In this document: piece after piece, positions 32,601 to 40,010 of the stretch
Numbering within the stretch: position 1 is the first letter of the stretch
Layout of the letters: each line of letters begins with the position of its first letter
NCBI RefSeq assembly: GCF_022179765.1
Contig: NZ_BPRE01000013.1
Span: forward strand, 103,540-167,539
Length of the DNA: 64,000 bases
Source of the DNA: Methylorubrum suomiense
GTDB taxonomy: Bacteria > Pseudomonadota > Alphaproteobacteria > Rhizobiales > Beijerinckiaceae
Direction of reading: 5' to 3'
Notes under the pieces: model-generated
The model's database searches: none
Told to the model about the DNA's origin: nothing
The model's input: the letters and a program-made list of their open reading frames with translations, nothing else
Program-made: the position numbers and the translations under genes

Positions 32601-32728
32601 AGGGCTACCTGCAGGAAGGTGGCATCGCGACCTACTCGCAAGCGCCGTCGAACGCCTACACGCTGATGGACGGCTCCACTCCCTACACCCTCATGGACGG
32701 CACCACGCCGCTCACGCTCGGAGCCTGA
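29684..32728 (+). CDS. Large head-region spike/appendage with beta-helix (1014 aa)
   Basis: Several Ala/Thr-rich Ig-like repeats fill the first 280 residues. Residues about 435-510 hold a domain also found inside the tail sheath (40505-40720). A right-handed parallel beta-helix follows (NCSFGNPGGSVNRIPFCIDV, IQLYQCNDGEAARNLFLGNA). A carbohydrate-binding-like segment comes next (YSTTTSYNYGDVVKSNGVFY), and the C-terminus has a YTLMDG repeat. The gene order places it on the head or neck rather than the tail tip. It may bind surface glycans. Confidence 0.7.
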   Translation: MAGFSLGLSRLLPQRGGTSITASIGRVAVGDTIVRGTVPAGATAVCRRNGTPLGSATVTPQGAATFTLTSAATAGQTYDFAWTLTGASLPVDVIVVLGPATASFTVGASPGSLITTLVGLGAGETAQSIFPNDGRVAINGSGNALVVGLTASSIGLGIYTLTTSAGRTLVIAITVVSAVQPILTKTLGAATASGVSFAQLQAGATIAVPDSAPGTYFAINASGVVSTTAAFASANLGSTTIDVAITGGGDITTLRIATVAGEVDVDTGSRLTSAITAASAGSAIGLTDTFVDGAAVTISKVFTGTITHPYKGIGPAQSIANPNVLTDTASPTMTGGLVIKARTKWAPRFNFKVTLNGPENIVFDGFAFRFVAATDSYNAKFNEVLPQNEVIWVPTLNNGAVTGVASFVQNGAGYLASPNERRVYIAHRKPTTVVTLTNTRNTPIVVTYPNHGFVAGRAVGFNTDGVLPRPLSTLQADTYYVKDVLDANRFTVSAQNGGVAITPTTDGSGTHYCGPGTGFQGYFDANADGTIDTNSPLTIVTAGSGYDSTMRFRQPRLSETTQLQTCQSNIATAESAVQLQLTTNTLSKVIIRNCSFGNPGGSVNRIPFCIDVRNAEQLYIHDCTFDNYYIGIQLYQCNDGEAARNLFLGNANDVYREYTANSPVGDQLANGPLFRVLGNIAAQPMTAVDWSNSHADFMQVGTPADVSAQHRTVLRFNRVFWPGNIRNFQTQPILNTQGPLPYYFDISDNFFISSTQNYQLGSAVDKTLCQFARNTCVRYMEEFTDINAFSPKYPSCVEPWANNKGVYSTTTSYNYGDVVKSNGVFYSSKVNANLNNPLTDTTKWAANYKYEVAIYDNIMGAIWAAIPNTTTGSTDKVLVYADPDNDTGVFSVEYYNYYALRNLYSSNNTQSGDAAYPQIFTGGATFFDTFTQPGDVVGYRGYADKIPLTSFAAARAAIDAAFSSRAGSAAQGKGYLQEGGIATYSQAPSNAYTLMDGSTPYTLMDGTTPLTLGA

Positions 32729-32731
32729 CGC

Positions 32732-33562
32732 ATGGCGACCATCGCATCCCTCAATCCGGTTGCCGCGTCCGGCGTCGAAGAGTACCCGCTGGTGCAAGGC
32801 GGCGTGGACAAGAGCCGTCAGAACAACTTCACGGCGACCACCGCCCCCTCGGTCACGGACGACAGCGCGGCGGGCTACTCGGTCGGCTCGTTCTGGTACA
32901 ACGCCACCCGCGGCATCCTCTACATTGCCCGCAGCGTAAGTGCTGGTGCGGCCGTGTGGCGCCGGGTGCGCCGCGGACACATCGGCTACGTCGTCGGCAA
33001 CTGGTATGTCGGCGAGGCGGTCGGTCCCGTCGCCGCGTCTGGATCGGCCACGATCGTCGGCAACCTTTGGGCTCACCCGTTCTTCGTGCCTGAGCCCATC
33101 ACCATCAGTGATCTGGCGTTTAAGACCGCGGCCACCGTCTCCGGCTCGACCGAACTCGCGATCTACGCGGCGACTGCAGCCGGCGGCCGTCCCTCGCTGC
33201 GCCTCGGCTACACCAACCCCATCGCCAATGCGGCGGCCAGCACGGTTTATTCCGGTGCGCTCGTCGGCGGCGCTCTCGCCCTTGAGCCCGGCTGGTATTG
33301 GGGCGTGTCACAGGGTGATGCTGCCTCGACCTACGTTGCGATCAACGCGTCCAACAACGTCGTGATCTCGTCGGCGATCGGATCGGCTACGCTCGCCAAC
33401 GCGCTGACCGCGAGTTCGGCCATCACCGGCCTGCAGATGGCCAACACCTACAACACTGACCCCACCGTCACCTTCCCGTCGGATCTGTCGAGCGCGACAT
33501 GGAACGACCACACGGCCAACCGCAACCCCGTCATCGCCTTCAAGGTGTCGGCGCTGCCGTAA
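32732..33562 (+). CDS. Appendage/fibre protein (276 aa)
   Basis: Begins MATIASLNPVAASGVEEYPL and contains a typical surface-protein motif SVGSFWYNATRGILYIARSV. The C-terminal part is beta-rich. Four bases separate it from the spike gene, so it is probably a partner of that spike. Confidence 0.6.
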   Translation: MATIASLNPVAASGVEEYPLVQGGVDKSRQNNFTATTAPSVTDDSAAGYSVGSFWYNATRGILYIARSVSAGAAVWRRVRRGHIGYVVGNWYVGEAVGPVAASGSATIVGNLWAHPFFVPEPITISDLAFKTAATVSGSTELAIYAATAAGGRPSLRLGYTNPIANAAASTVYSGALVGGALALEPGWYWGVSQGDAASTYVAINASNNVVISSAIGSATLANALTASSAITGLQMANTYNTDPTVTFPSDLSSATWNDHTANRNPVIAFKVSALP

Positions 33563-33584
33563 CCCCGCCGACTGAGGACGCGCC

Positions 33585-34217
33585 GTGACCGTCAAGCGCA
33601 TCGGCTATCATGGCGAAGTCGGCGCTCTCGTCATCGTCGGCTCAAACGTCTTCCCGCCCGGCACGCTGTCGCTGATTGAGACGGACGACGGCTACCTTGA
33701 GATCTGGTCGCTGGCCCAGCGCGCCGAACTGCGCGTCCTGTGGTCGGACGTGATCTCGCTCGACGGTCTCGGCTTCGCGACGCACGACGAGGCCGCGGCC
33801 TATCTCAGGGGTGAGTTCGCACGGCGTCCGCCTGTCGAGATCGCCCCGGCTGCGGCGGTGGCACCAGCGGGCGCGGTCGCAGGCCAGCCGATGACGGTCT
33901 CGCGTCTCAACGGTCAGCTGGTTCCGGCCCGCGCCGACACCTACCCTCTGGCACTCGTGGCGGGTCTTGCGCTCGACGACACGGGCGCTGGGTTTGTCGC
34001 GACGCTGACCCGAGAAGCCCTGACGCTTGCCGATTGGACGGCGGTCGCCGGCACGCCCTCGCTCTCGCCTGGACTGCCGTACTTCCTCGGCCCCGAAGGT
34101 GGGCTGACCCTGATCCCCGAAATGCGGTCCGGCGCCGACTTCAGCAACGTTCGGCTGGGTATGGCGACGAGCCCGCAGACCTTCGCCCCGACCATCTCCG
34201 ACCCGATCCGTTTGTAG
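33585..34217 (+). CDS. Decoration-type protein (210 aa)
   Basis: An N-terminal domain (LSLIETDDGYLEIWSLAQRA) and a C-terminal domain whose pattern is repeated in the next gene: ARADTYPLALVAGLALDDTG then PGLPYFLGPEGGLTLIP. GTG start. Likely a capsid- or appendage-bound decoration. Confidence 0.55.
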   Translation: MTVKRIGYHGEVGALVIVGSNVFPPGTLSLIETDDGYLEIWSLAQRAELRVLWSDVISLDGLGFATHDEAAAYLRGEFARRPPVEIAPAAAVAPAGAVAGQPMTVSRLNGQLVPARADTYPLALVAGLALDDTGAGFVATLTREALTLADWTAVAGTPSLSPGLPYFLGPEGGLTLIPEMRSGADFSNVRLGMATSPQTFAPTISDPIRL

Positions 34218-34227
34218 GAGCCGATCA

Positions 34228-34713
34228 ATGGCGCTGCGCAAACCTCTCGTGCTGGGTGACGACGGCCTGCCGCAGGCTCTTCAATCCGGCGACACCATCT
34301 CGGTTCCGGTCAACGCGCCCTCGCTGCGATCCGCCATCAACGGCGAGAGCGTCGCCATCCCGTTCGGCACGCCAGTCTATGCTTCGTCGGGTACGCAGGT
34401 GCGCCGCGGTCAGGCCAACGCCAAGGCGACGGCGAAGCTCGTGGGTCTCGTCTACGACAGCAGCATTGCGGCTGGCGCTTCCGGCGCCGTCGCCCAGACC
34501 GGCATCCTCACCGGAACGGCAGCGCAGTGGGATGCAGTTGCCGGCACCACGGGCGGTCTCGTCTTCGGCACCTATTACTTCCTCGACCCGGCCACTCCCG
34601 GCAAGATCACGGCGACGCCGCCGACCACGGCCGGACAGGTCAACGTCTGCATCGGCTCTGCGCTCTCCGCGACCGAACTGGAAGTCGACATCGAACTTCC
34701 GATCCTGCTCTGA
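34228..34713 (+). CDS. Decoration-type protein with KPLVLG N-terminal tag (161 aa)
   Basis: Starts MALRKPLVLGDDGLPQALQS, a tag it shares with the next gene. The body has the DUF2190-like turn pattern (GTPVYASSGTQVRRGQANAK, GTYYFLDPATPGKITATPPT). Probably attaches to the virion through the tag. Confidence 0.6.
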   Translation: MALRKPLVLGDDGLPQALQSGDTISVPVNAPSLRSAINGESVAIPFGTPVYASSGTQVRRGQANAKATAKLVGLVYDSSIAAGASGAVAQTGILTGTAAQWDAVAGTTGGLVFGTYYFLDPATPGKITATPPTTAGQVNVCIGSALSATELEVDIELPILL

Positions 34714-34724
34714 GGGGATGATGC

Positions 34725-35117
34725 GTGGCCTCGCGCAAACCCCTGGTGCTCGGGGCTGACGGGCTCCCGCAGCAGCTCCAGGGCGTGGACACCCTTCCCG
34801 CCACAGTGACGACCAACGCCAACGGCACCGCCTACACCTTCCCCGACGGAGCCATTGAGCAATTCGGCCGTGTGACGCTGGTGAACGGCGCGGCGACGTG
34901 GACCTTTCCGCTCCCGTTCCCGAATGCCTGCCTGCACGTCGATCCTGTCCCGGTCGTCAGCGGTCTCGCCGCGACAACGACGATCAACGCGTGGCTGGCG
35001 AGCGATCCGACCAAGACGACCGCCGTCATCAACGGGCGCTCGCTGACCACCGTTCTCGGCGTCCTGAACCTCGGCGCGGGCAGCTTCGACGTGAAGCTCC
35101 ACGCCATCGGCAACTAG
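34725..35117 (+). CDS. Tagged fibre-tip-like protein (130 aa)
   Basis: Same opening tag (MASRKPLVLGADGLPQQLQG) joined to a different C-terminal domain. IEQFGRVTLVNGAATWTFPL then PFPNACLHVDPVPVV resembles the gp53-like tail-fibre tip. Tag sharing suggests two alternative decorations on one anchor. Confidence 0.6.
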   Translation: MASRKPLVLGADGLPQQLQGVDTLPATVTTNANGTAYTFPDGAIEQFGRVTLVNGAATWTFPLPFPNACLHVDPVPVVSGLAATTTINAWLASDPTKTTAVINGRSLTTVLGVLNLGAGSFDVKLHAIGN

Positions 35118-35139
35118 CCGCATCTCACAGGTACAGCCC

Positions 35140-36354
35140 ATGTTCTACGCGACCGACGCCGTCGCGCTCGGCGATGTCCGAGTGAGCGATGGCGGCTACC
35201 TTGAAGCCTTCGCGCACACCGCCCGCACGGGGATACAGCAGTACCTCGGCGCGGAGATGGGGCGGCCCGACCTCGGTATCGTCAACGTCTACCGCGACGC
35301 GGCGGACGTGTTCTCCCACGCCTCGCTGCACTCTTTCGCCAAGGTGCCGGTCACTGTTGATCACCCGCCGGGCGGCGTGTCGGCAGCCAACTGGAAGTCC
35401 GTCGCGGTCGGCACAACGGGGGAGGAAGTTCTTCGTGACGGCGAGCGGCTGAAGATCGGCCTCAAGATCATGGATGCGGCGGCCATTGAAGCCGTGCGCG
35501 GCGGAAAGCGCGAACTCAGCGTCGGCTACCGCACAGAAATCGTTTGGGGCGATGGCATCGCTCCCGACGGCACCCCCTTTCAGGCGCGCCAGACCTCAAT
35601 AGTCGCGGATCACGTGGCAATCGTAAGTAGAGGGCGCGCCGGTCCACAATGTCGGATTGGAGATAGCTGGTCCGATTTCGCTGACGGGGGGAAGCGCGAC
35701 CCCGACCAGTCTCAACCGCGCCCCACCGCAGACAGGGACACACCCTCCATGCACAAGCTGACCATTGACGGGATCACCGTTGATCTGTCGGACACTGCCC
35801 GCGAGGTGGTGTCCAAGGCCCTCGCCGAGAAGACCAACCTTCTGGCCGACAATCTCAAGCTGGTCTCTGACCATGCCGAGGCGATGAAGGCCAGGGACGC
35901 AGCTCACGCCGAGGTCGTGAAGGCCAAGGACAAGGAACTTGCGACCAAGGACGCCGAGATCGAGAAGCTGAAGGCGTCGCAGTTCGATGACGCCCAGAAG
36001 CACGTCGTCGCCCGCGAACTTGCGGACGTAATGGCGAAGGCGGCGAAGGTCTCCGGCAAGTCTGATCTTCAGATGGACGGGCTTTCGATCTCGGCCATTC
36101 GCCGAGTGGCCGTGGCGACCGCACTCACCGACGCTGCCGTTCAGGGCAAGTCGGACGATTACGTTGAGGCCCGTTTCGACGGCCTCTACGCAGACATTGC
36201 GAAGGCCGACCCGCTCGGCCGCGCCATCAGCGACAGCTTGCCGACCCCGCCGACCGCCGCGCGCAGCAACAACGCCGTCCAGCTGGGCGACGCGGCTACC
36301 GAATACGCTCGCATGCAAGAGCGTGACCGCAACGCTTGGAAGATGGGGGCGTAA
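35140..36354 (+). CDS. DUF2213 prohead protease with C-terminal scaffold (helper)
   Basis: 404 residues. The first 180 form the DUF2213 domain (HPPGGVSAANWKSVAVGTTG, RELSVGYRTEIVWG, HVAIVSRGRAGPQC). The rest is a long coiled coil (EVVKAKDKELATKDAEIEKL) typical of scaffolds, ending NAWKMGA. An in-frame ATG at 35749 could give a separate scaffold, as Nu3 within lambda C. It directs capsid assembly and maturation. The element's homologue is at 18274. Confidence 0.85.
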   Translation: MFYATDAVALGDVRVSDGGYLEAFAHTARTGIQQYLGAEMGRPDLGIVNVYRDAADVFSHASLHSFAKVPVTVDHPPGGVSAANWKSVAVGTTGEEVLRDGERLKIGLKIMDAAAIEAVRGGKRELSVGYRTEIVWGDGIAPDGTPFQARQTSIVADHVAIVSRGRAGPQCRIGDSWSDFADGGKRDPDQSQPRPTADRDTPSMHKLTIDGITVDLSDTAREVVSKALAEKTNLLADNLKLVSDHAEAMKARDAAHAEVVKAKDKELATKDAEIEKLKASQFDDAQKHVVARELADVMAKAAKVSGKSDLQMDGLSISAIRRVAVATALTDAAVQGKSDDYVEARFDGLYADIAKADPLGRAISDSLPTPPTAARSNNAVQLGDAATEYARMQERDRNAWKMGA

Positions 36355-36357
36355 CCG

Positions 36358-36825
36358 ATGCCTTTCCCGACGATCTCCTATGACCGCATCGCCGCCCGTG
36401 GCTATCCGGGCATGGTCTACTCGACCGAGGGGGCAGATGCCGACATCTCCCTCGTGATCGGCGCCACCAGCGCCGATGTGGCTCCCGGCCTCGCCATGGT
36501 GTTCGACACCTTGGAAGGCACCGCCAAGCTCCCGACAGCTGGCGGCAAGTTCGCTGGCATCGCCGTCGTTGATCGCACCCTGCCGTTCTCCAACGGCAAT
36601 GTGTTCAAGCCGTACGATCAAGTTACCGGCAAGCGTGCTGGTGCGATCTGTGTTCAGGCACCTGGTGCCGTCGCGCAGGGTGACCCGGTCTACTTCGTCA
36701 ACGCCACGGGCGCCCTGACCAACGTGGCCGGATCGGGTGCCAACACTCTCATTGAGAACGCGGAATGGATCATCCCCACCACCGGGGCTGCCATCTCAGC
36801 CGTTCGCCTCGCCGTCAGCAAGTAA
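36358..36825 (+). CDS. Head cement/decoration protein (Gp24-like)
   Basis: 155 residues. TISYDRIAARGYPGMVYSTE opening, the FAGIAVVDRTLPFSNGNVFK turn and GAVAQGDPVYFVNATGALTN are typical of phage structural cement proteins. It lies right before the major capsid gene, as usual. Confidence 0.8.
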   Translation: MPFPTISYDRIAARGYPGMVYSTEGADADISLVIGATSADVAPGLAMVFDTLEGTAKLPTAGGKFAGIAVVDRTLPFSNGNVFKPYDQVTGKRAGAICVQAPGAVAQGDPVYFVNATGALTNVAGSGANTLIENAEWIIPTTGAAISAVRLAVSK

Positions 36826-36838
36826 GGAGGGCGCATCG

Positions 36839-37777
36839 ATGCTCACTCACGACGCGCCGTCCCTGGCGCTCAATTTCATGCGCACGGCTCAGAACTACAT
36901 TGAGCCTGAGGTCTATGCTCGCCAGTATCCTGACTTCCAGTATCGGGAGTTGGTGCCTGTCGATAACTCGGCTCCGGACTGGACCACCCGTGTCGATTTC
37001 TTCTCCATGGGAGATGATGTCGGCGAGGCTCGCGAGTTCTCTCCCGACGCCGACGACGTTCCGTTCGTGGATTTCCAACTCGATAAGGGCGACAGCCGGG
37101 TCTACATGGCCGCCATCGGCTACCGCTACAACCTTCAGGAGCTGGAGCACGCGCGCTACTACGGCATCCGTCTCGAAACGGATCGCGCCGATGCCGCTCG
37201 TCGCCGGTACGAACTCTACGTCGATCAGACTGCCTTCGTCGGCCGCCCGAAGCTGAACCTGCAGGGTCTGGCCACCAGCGCGTCGGTTGCGGCGCTCACT
37301 GCGGCTGCTGGCGCTGGCGGGTCGTCTCTCTGGGAGAACAAGACCCCGGACGAGATCGTCAAGGATTGCAATCGCATCCTGTCAGCGGTGTTCCTGGGAT
37401 CGAATGGCATCGAGCAGGCCGACACTCTGCTCCTGCCTCAGGCTCTCTATGAGCTGATCGCGACCAAGCGGCTGAACGACCTTCAGACCACGACCATTCT
37501 GGAGCACATCCAGCGGGTCAACGTCTACACGTCACGGACCAACCGTCCTCTGACGATCCGAGCCGTGTTCGGGCTTGAGACGGCCGGCGCCGGAGCGACC
37601 CGACGCATTATCGCGTATCGTCGCGATCCCTCGGTCTTGAAGATGCACGTGCCGATGCCGCTGCGCTGGCTGGAGGTCGAGCGCCGGCTGCTGAAGTACG
37701 AGATCCCCGGCATCTTTCGCCTCGGCGGTGTCGAGATCCGCCGTCCCAGCGCCATGCGCTATCTGGACGGGGTGTGA
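36839..37777 (+). CDS. Major capsid protein (DUF2184 type)
   Basis: 312 residues. ATG at 36839 follows AAGGAGGG, one of the strongest ribosome sites in the window. Family blocks seen include FMRTAQNYIEPEVYARQYPD, VDFFSMGDDVGEAREFSPDA, and AAIGYRYNLQELEHARYYGI. ADTLLLPQALYELIATKRLN is followed by the C-terminal PMPLRWLEVERRLLKYEIPG. The inserted element has no counterpart. Confidence 0.9.
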   Translation: MLTHDAPSLALNFMRTAQNYIEPEVYARQYPDFQYRELVPVDNSAPDWTTRVDFFSMGDDVGEAREFSPDADDVPFVDFQLDKGDSRVYMAAIGYRYNLQELEHARYYGIRLETDRADAARRRYELYVDQTAFVGRPKLNLQGLATSASVAALTAAAGAGGSSLWENKTPDEIVKDCNRILSAVFLGSNGIEQADTLLLPQALYELIATKRLNDLQTTTILEHIQRVNVYTSRTNRPLTIRAVFGLETAGAGATRRIIAYRRDPSVLKMHVPMPLRWLEVERRLLKYEIPGIFRLGGVEIRRPSAMRYLDGV

Positions 37778-37780
37778 GCC

Positions 37781-38092
37781 ATGTCGAAGCTTACCAACCG
37801 CTTCACGGCGCCTCTCGGTCTGCCTGACGGGCGTATCGTCTATCCCGGCGCCACCGTCGAGGATGTTCCGGCGAAAGATCTGGATCATCCTGTGATGAAG
37901 GCTCGGATCGAGGCGGGCCATCTCGCCAAGGGTGAGTCGGCCGCCAAAGAGGCAGCCAAGGCTCCGCAGCTGAGCACGATGACCGACGACGAGTTGCGCA
38001 CTTTGCTCAAGAGCAAAGACGTGACCGTCGATGGCCGTTGGGGGCGCGATAAGCTGCTCGCCGAGGCCGCCAAGGTCCAGGCCCCGGCCTAA
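37781..38092 (+). CDS. Head-associated small protein with HeH/SAP-like end (103 aa)
   Basis: FTAPLGLPDGRIVYPGATVE and a C-terminal helix-extended-helix (MTDDELRTLLKSKDVTVDGR then WGRDKLLAEAAK). Such proteins follow capsid genes in many phages and may be adaptors. Confidence 0.65.
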   Translation: MSKLTNRFTAPLGLPDGRIVYPGATVEDVPAKDLDHPVMKARIEAGHLAKGESAAKEAAKAPQLSTMTDDELRTLLKSKDVTVDGRWGRDKLLAEAAKVQAPA

Positions 38093-38095
38093 GCC

Positions 38096-38509
38096 ATGCC
38101 CAACCTCGCCGACGTCACGGCAGCGGACTTCAAGGCCCGCTACCCGTCCTTCGACAGCAAGCCCGACGCCTACGTCACGGCTGTGCTGAACGAGGCCCGC
38201 GGCGAGGTCAACGACGCGTGGATCGAGCAGGACCAAGTGCCGGCCCTGCTCGTCTACACCGCCTACCTTATCGCGTCCGAGGCGGCAGCCGGCGCCAGCG
38301 TTGCGGTCGGCGACGGCCTCAACGTCGGTGTCTCCGGTGCCCTCACGGAAGTGTGGGTCGGCGACGTCAAGGCCAAGTTCGCGGATGTGAAGAGCGGCAG
38401 CGGCGGCGGATCGGGCTCCGGCTCGTCCATCTCGCCCGCCGCCGCCCTCTACTGGTCCGAGTTCGAGCGGCTGCGCCGTCGCTCCTTTCCGGCGATGATG
38501 GTAGTTTGA
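38096..38509 (+). CDS. Head-tail adaptor (DUF4054)
   Basis: 137 residues: VTAADFKARYPSFDSKPDAY then VTAVLNEARGEVNDAW, with a Gly/Ser linker and a C-terminal FERLRRRSFPAMMV. This is the first connector protein under the portal in phages of this kind. Confidence 0.82.
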   Translation: MPNLADVTAADFKARYPSFDSKPDAYVTAVLNEARGEVNDAWIEQDQVPALLVYTAYLIASEAAAGASVAVGDGLNVGVSGALTEVWVGDVKAKFADVKSGSGGGSGSGSSISPAAALYWSEFERLRRRSFPAMMVV

Positions 38510-38510
38510 G

Positions 38511-39089
38511 ATGAATTTCCAAATGCGGTTCGATATTCAGCGCCGTGGAGATGCACAGACATTCATTAGGCGCATATTAGATCAATTCAGGGCATCAAGC
38601 CGTGCTGGCAGAACTGTTAAGGTTGGCTTCCCGGCGGGGCAATCCGCATCGGATTTGATAGCTATTGCATTTTATAATCACGAGGGCACTGACGGGGGGG
38701 GGTGGGGCGGCCCCATTCCACCAAGACCATTTATCAGCCAAGCCATGCACCAGGGGCGCGGAGAATTGCGCACTTTTATGCGCGCCGAAGCTCGTAACAT
38801 ACTCCTTGGGCGCATTACAGTAGAGCAATCTTTGATGAGGCTTGGCATCTGGGGGCAGAGAGCTATTCAAGATCAAATCGGGTCTAACATGGCCCCAGCT
38901 AACTCAGCCGTGACTGTGGCCCTCAAGGGGTCCGATAGGACACTCATTGACACTGGTAGGCTTCGAGCCTCTGTCACCTGGACTATAGATGGCGGCATCT
39001 CGGGCGGGGGTGGCGGGCGTGGGGCCAGCGGCGCACGTTCAAGCCGAGGTACGAGCGGCTTGCCGATCTATTATGATGTGGCTCGGTAA
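38511..39089 (+). CDS. Tail-completion/neck protein (192 aa), atypical composition
   Basis: VKVGFPAGQSASDLIAIAFY followed by HEGTDGGGWGGPIPPRPF gives the pattern of HK97 gp10/virion-morphogenesis neck proteins. Codon use from 38511 to about 39000 is much more AT-rich than both neighbours, and the G-run coding for GGGW is unusual. The gene looks like a recent replacement in an otherwise uniform operon. Confidence 0.72.
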   Translation: MNFQMRFDIQRRGDAQTFIRRILDQFRASSRAGRTVKVGFPAGQSASDLIAIAFYNHEGTDGGGWGGPIPPRPFISQAMHQGRGELRTFMRAEARNILLGRITVEQSLMRLGIWGQRAIQDQIGSNMAPANSAVTVALKGSDRTLIDTGRLRASVTWTIDGGISGGGGGRGASGARSSRGTSGLPIYYDVAR

Positions 39090-39460
39090 TGGACCTCACC
39101 CTTGGCGCCATCGGCATCGGTCTCCTGCAGAAGCCCGCCACGCTGATCGTCAGCCCCGGTGGGTACAAGGACGGGCGCTGGGTCGAGGCTCTCGCCTCAA
39201 TCCCGATCAAGGCGGTGATCCAGTCGGCCACGCAGATTGATCTGCTGCAATTGTCCAACGCGGATCGCCTCGACGGCTACGTCCGGATCTACACGTTCCA
39301 CCCCCTCAAGACGGTGGACGAGGACAACCCATCGGATGCGCAGCGGATCGTGACCCCCGAGGGCGTGACCTACCGCATCGTCAAGGCTGGCCGCCGCACC
39401 GAGGCCGATTTCACGCGCGCGATCGGACGGCTTGAGAATGACCGAGGACGAAGCGTTTGA
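39089..39460 (+). CDS. Head-closure/neck protein (123 aa)
   Basis: Beta-rich, with IYTFHPLKTVDEDNPSDAQR then IVTPEGVTYRIVKAGR, the look of head-closure proteins. It overlaps both neighbours. The call rests on pattern and position between adaptor and tail terminator. Confidence 0.6.
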   Translation: MDLTLGAIGIGLLQKPATLIVSPGGYKDGRWVEALASIPIKAVIQSATQIDLLQLSNADRLDGYVRIYTFHPLKTVDEDNPSDAQRIVTPEGVTYRIVKAGRRTEADFTRAIGRLENDRGRSV

Positions 39461-40007
39461 CCGCCTGCGCGCGCTTCTCGTGGCCGTCAACGCCGAGAGC
39501 GTGCTGCTCGGCCAGACCAAGACCGCGCTGACGGACATCATCCTCCATCACCAGCGCGCGCCCATGCCCGAGGGCGCCTATGCCGGGTTGACCCCGTTGG
39601 GCTCGACCGAGAGCGGCGACGGCTACAGCCTCTGCTACGAGACGATCACCCTCGACGGGGTGGAGCGGGTCGTAGAGGTCCGCACCATCGGCATTTCGTA
39701 CGGCTGGCGCATCGATATCTACGCCTCCCGCCCGCGCGACCACGCCGACGCCTTCCATGCCGCACTCTGGTCCGCCCGCGCGCAGCTAGACCTGCTGCCC
39801 GCCGTCGTGTCCGAGATCGGCGAGATCAAGCAATCCGCCGAGCGCATCCAAGAGAATTGGGAAGGCCGGGCGAACTTCACCGTCACCCTCTCCGCCGCCC
39901 GGCAGCAGCGCACGCTCATCGACGTGATCGAGCGTGGGCACATCAATTTCACCGGATCGGGCGGTCCCACCACCATCCGTACCTCCCTCGACTACGCGAA
40001 GGACTAG
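39438..40007 (+). CDS. Tail terminator/neck protein (LIC_12616-like)
   Basis: 189 residues. TLDGVERVVEVRTIGISYGW then RIDIYASRPRDHADAFHAAL and GRANFTVTLSAARQQRTLID match the neck-terminator family next to contractile sheaths. Directly precedes the sheath gene. Confidence 0.7.
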   Translation: MTEDEAFDRLRALLVAVNAESVLLGQTKTALTDIILHHQRAPMPEGAYAGLTPLGSTESGDGYSLCYETITLDGVERVVEVRTIGISYGWRIDIYASRPRDHADAFHAALWSARAQLDLLPAVVSEIGEIKQSAERIQENWEGRANFTVTLSAARQQRTLIDVIERGHINFTGSGGPTTIRTSLDYAKD

Positions 40008-40010
40008 CCC

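Noticed and set aside
32640..32725. Tandem DNA repeat at the end of the 1014-residue spike gene
   Set aside because: It is a short in-frame YTLMDG peptide repeat; too short to be a separate element.
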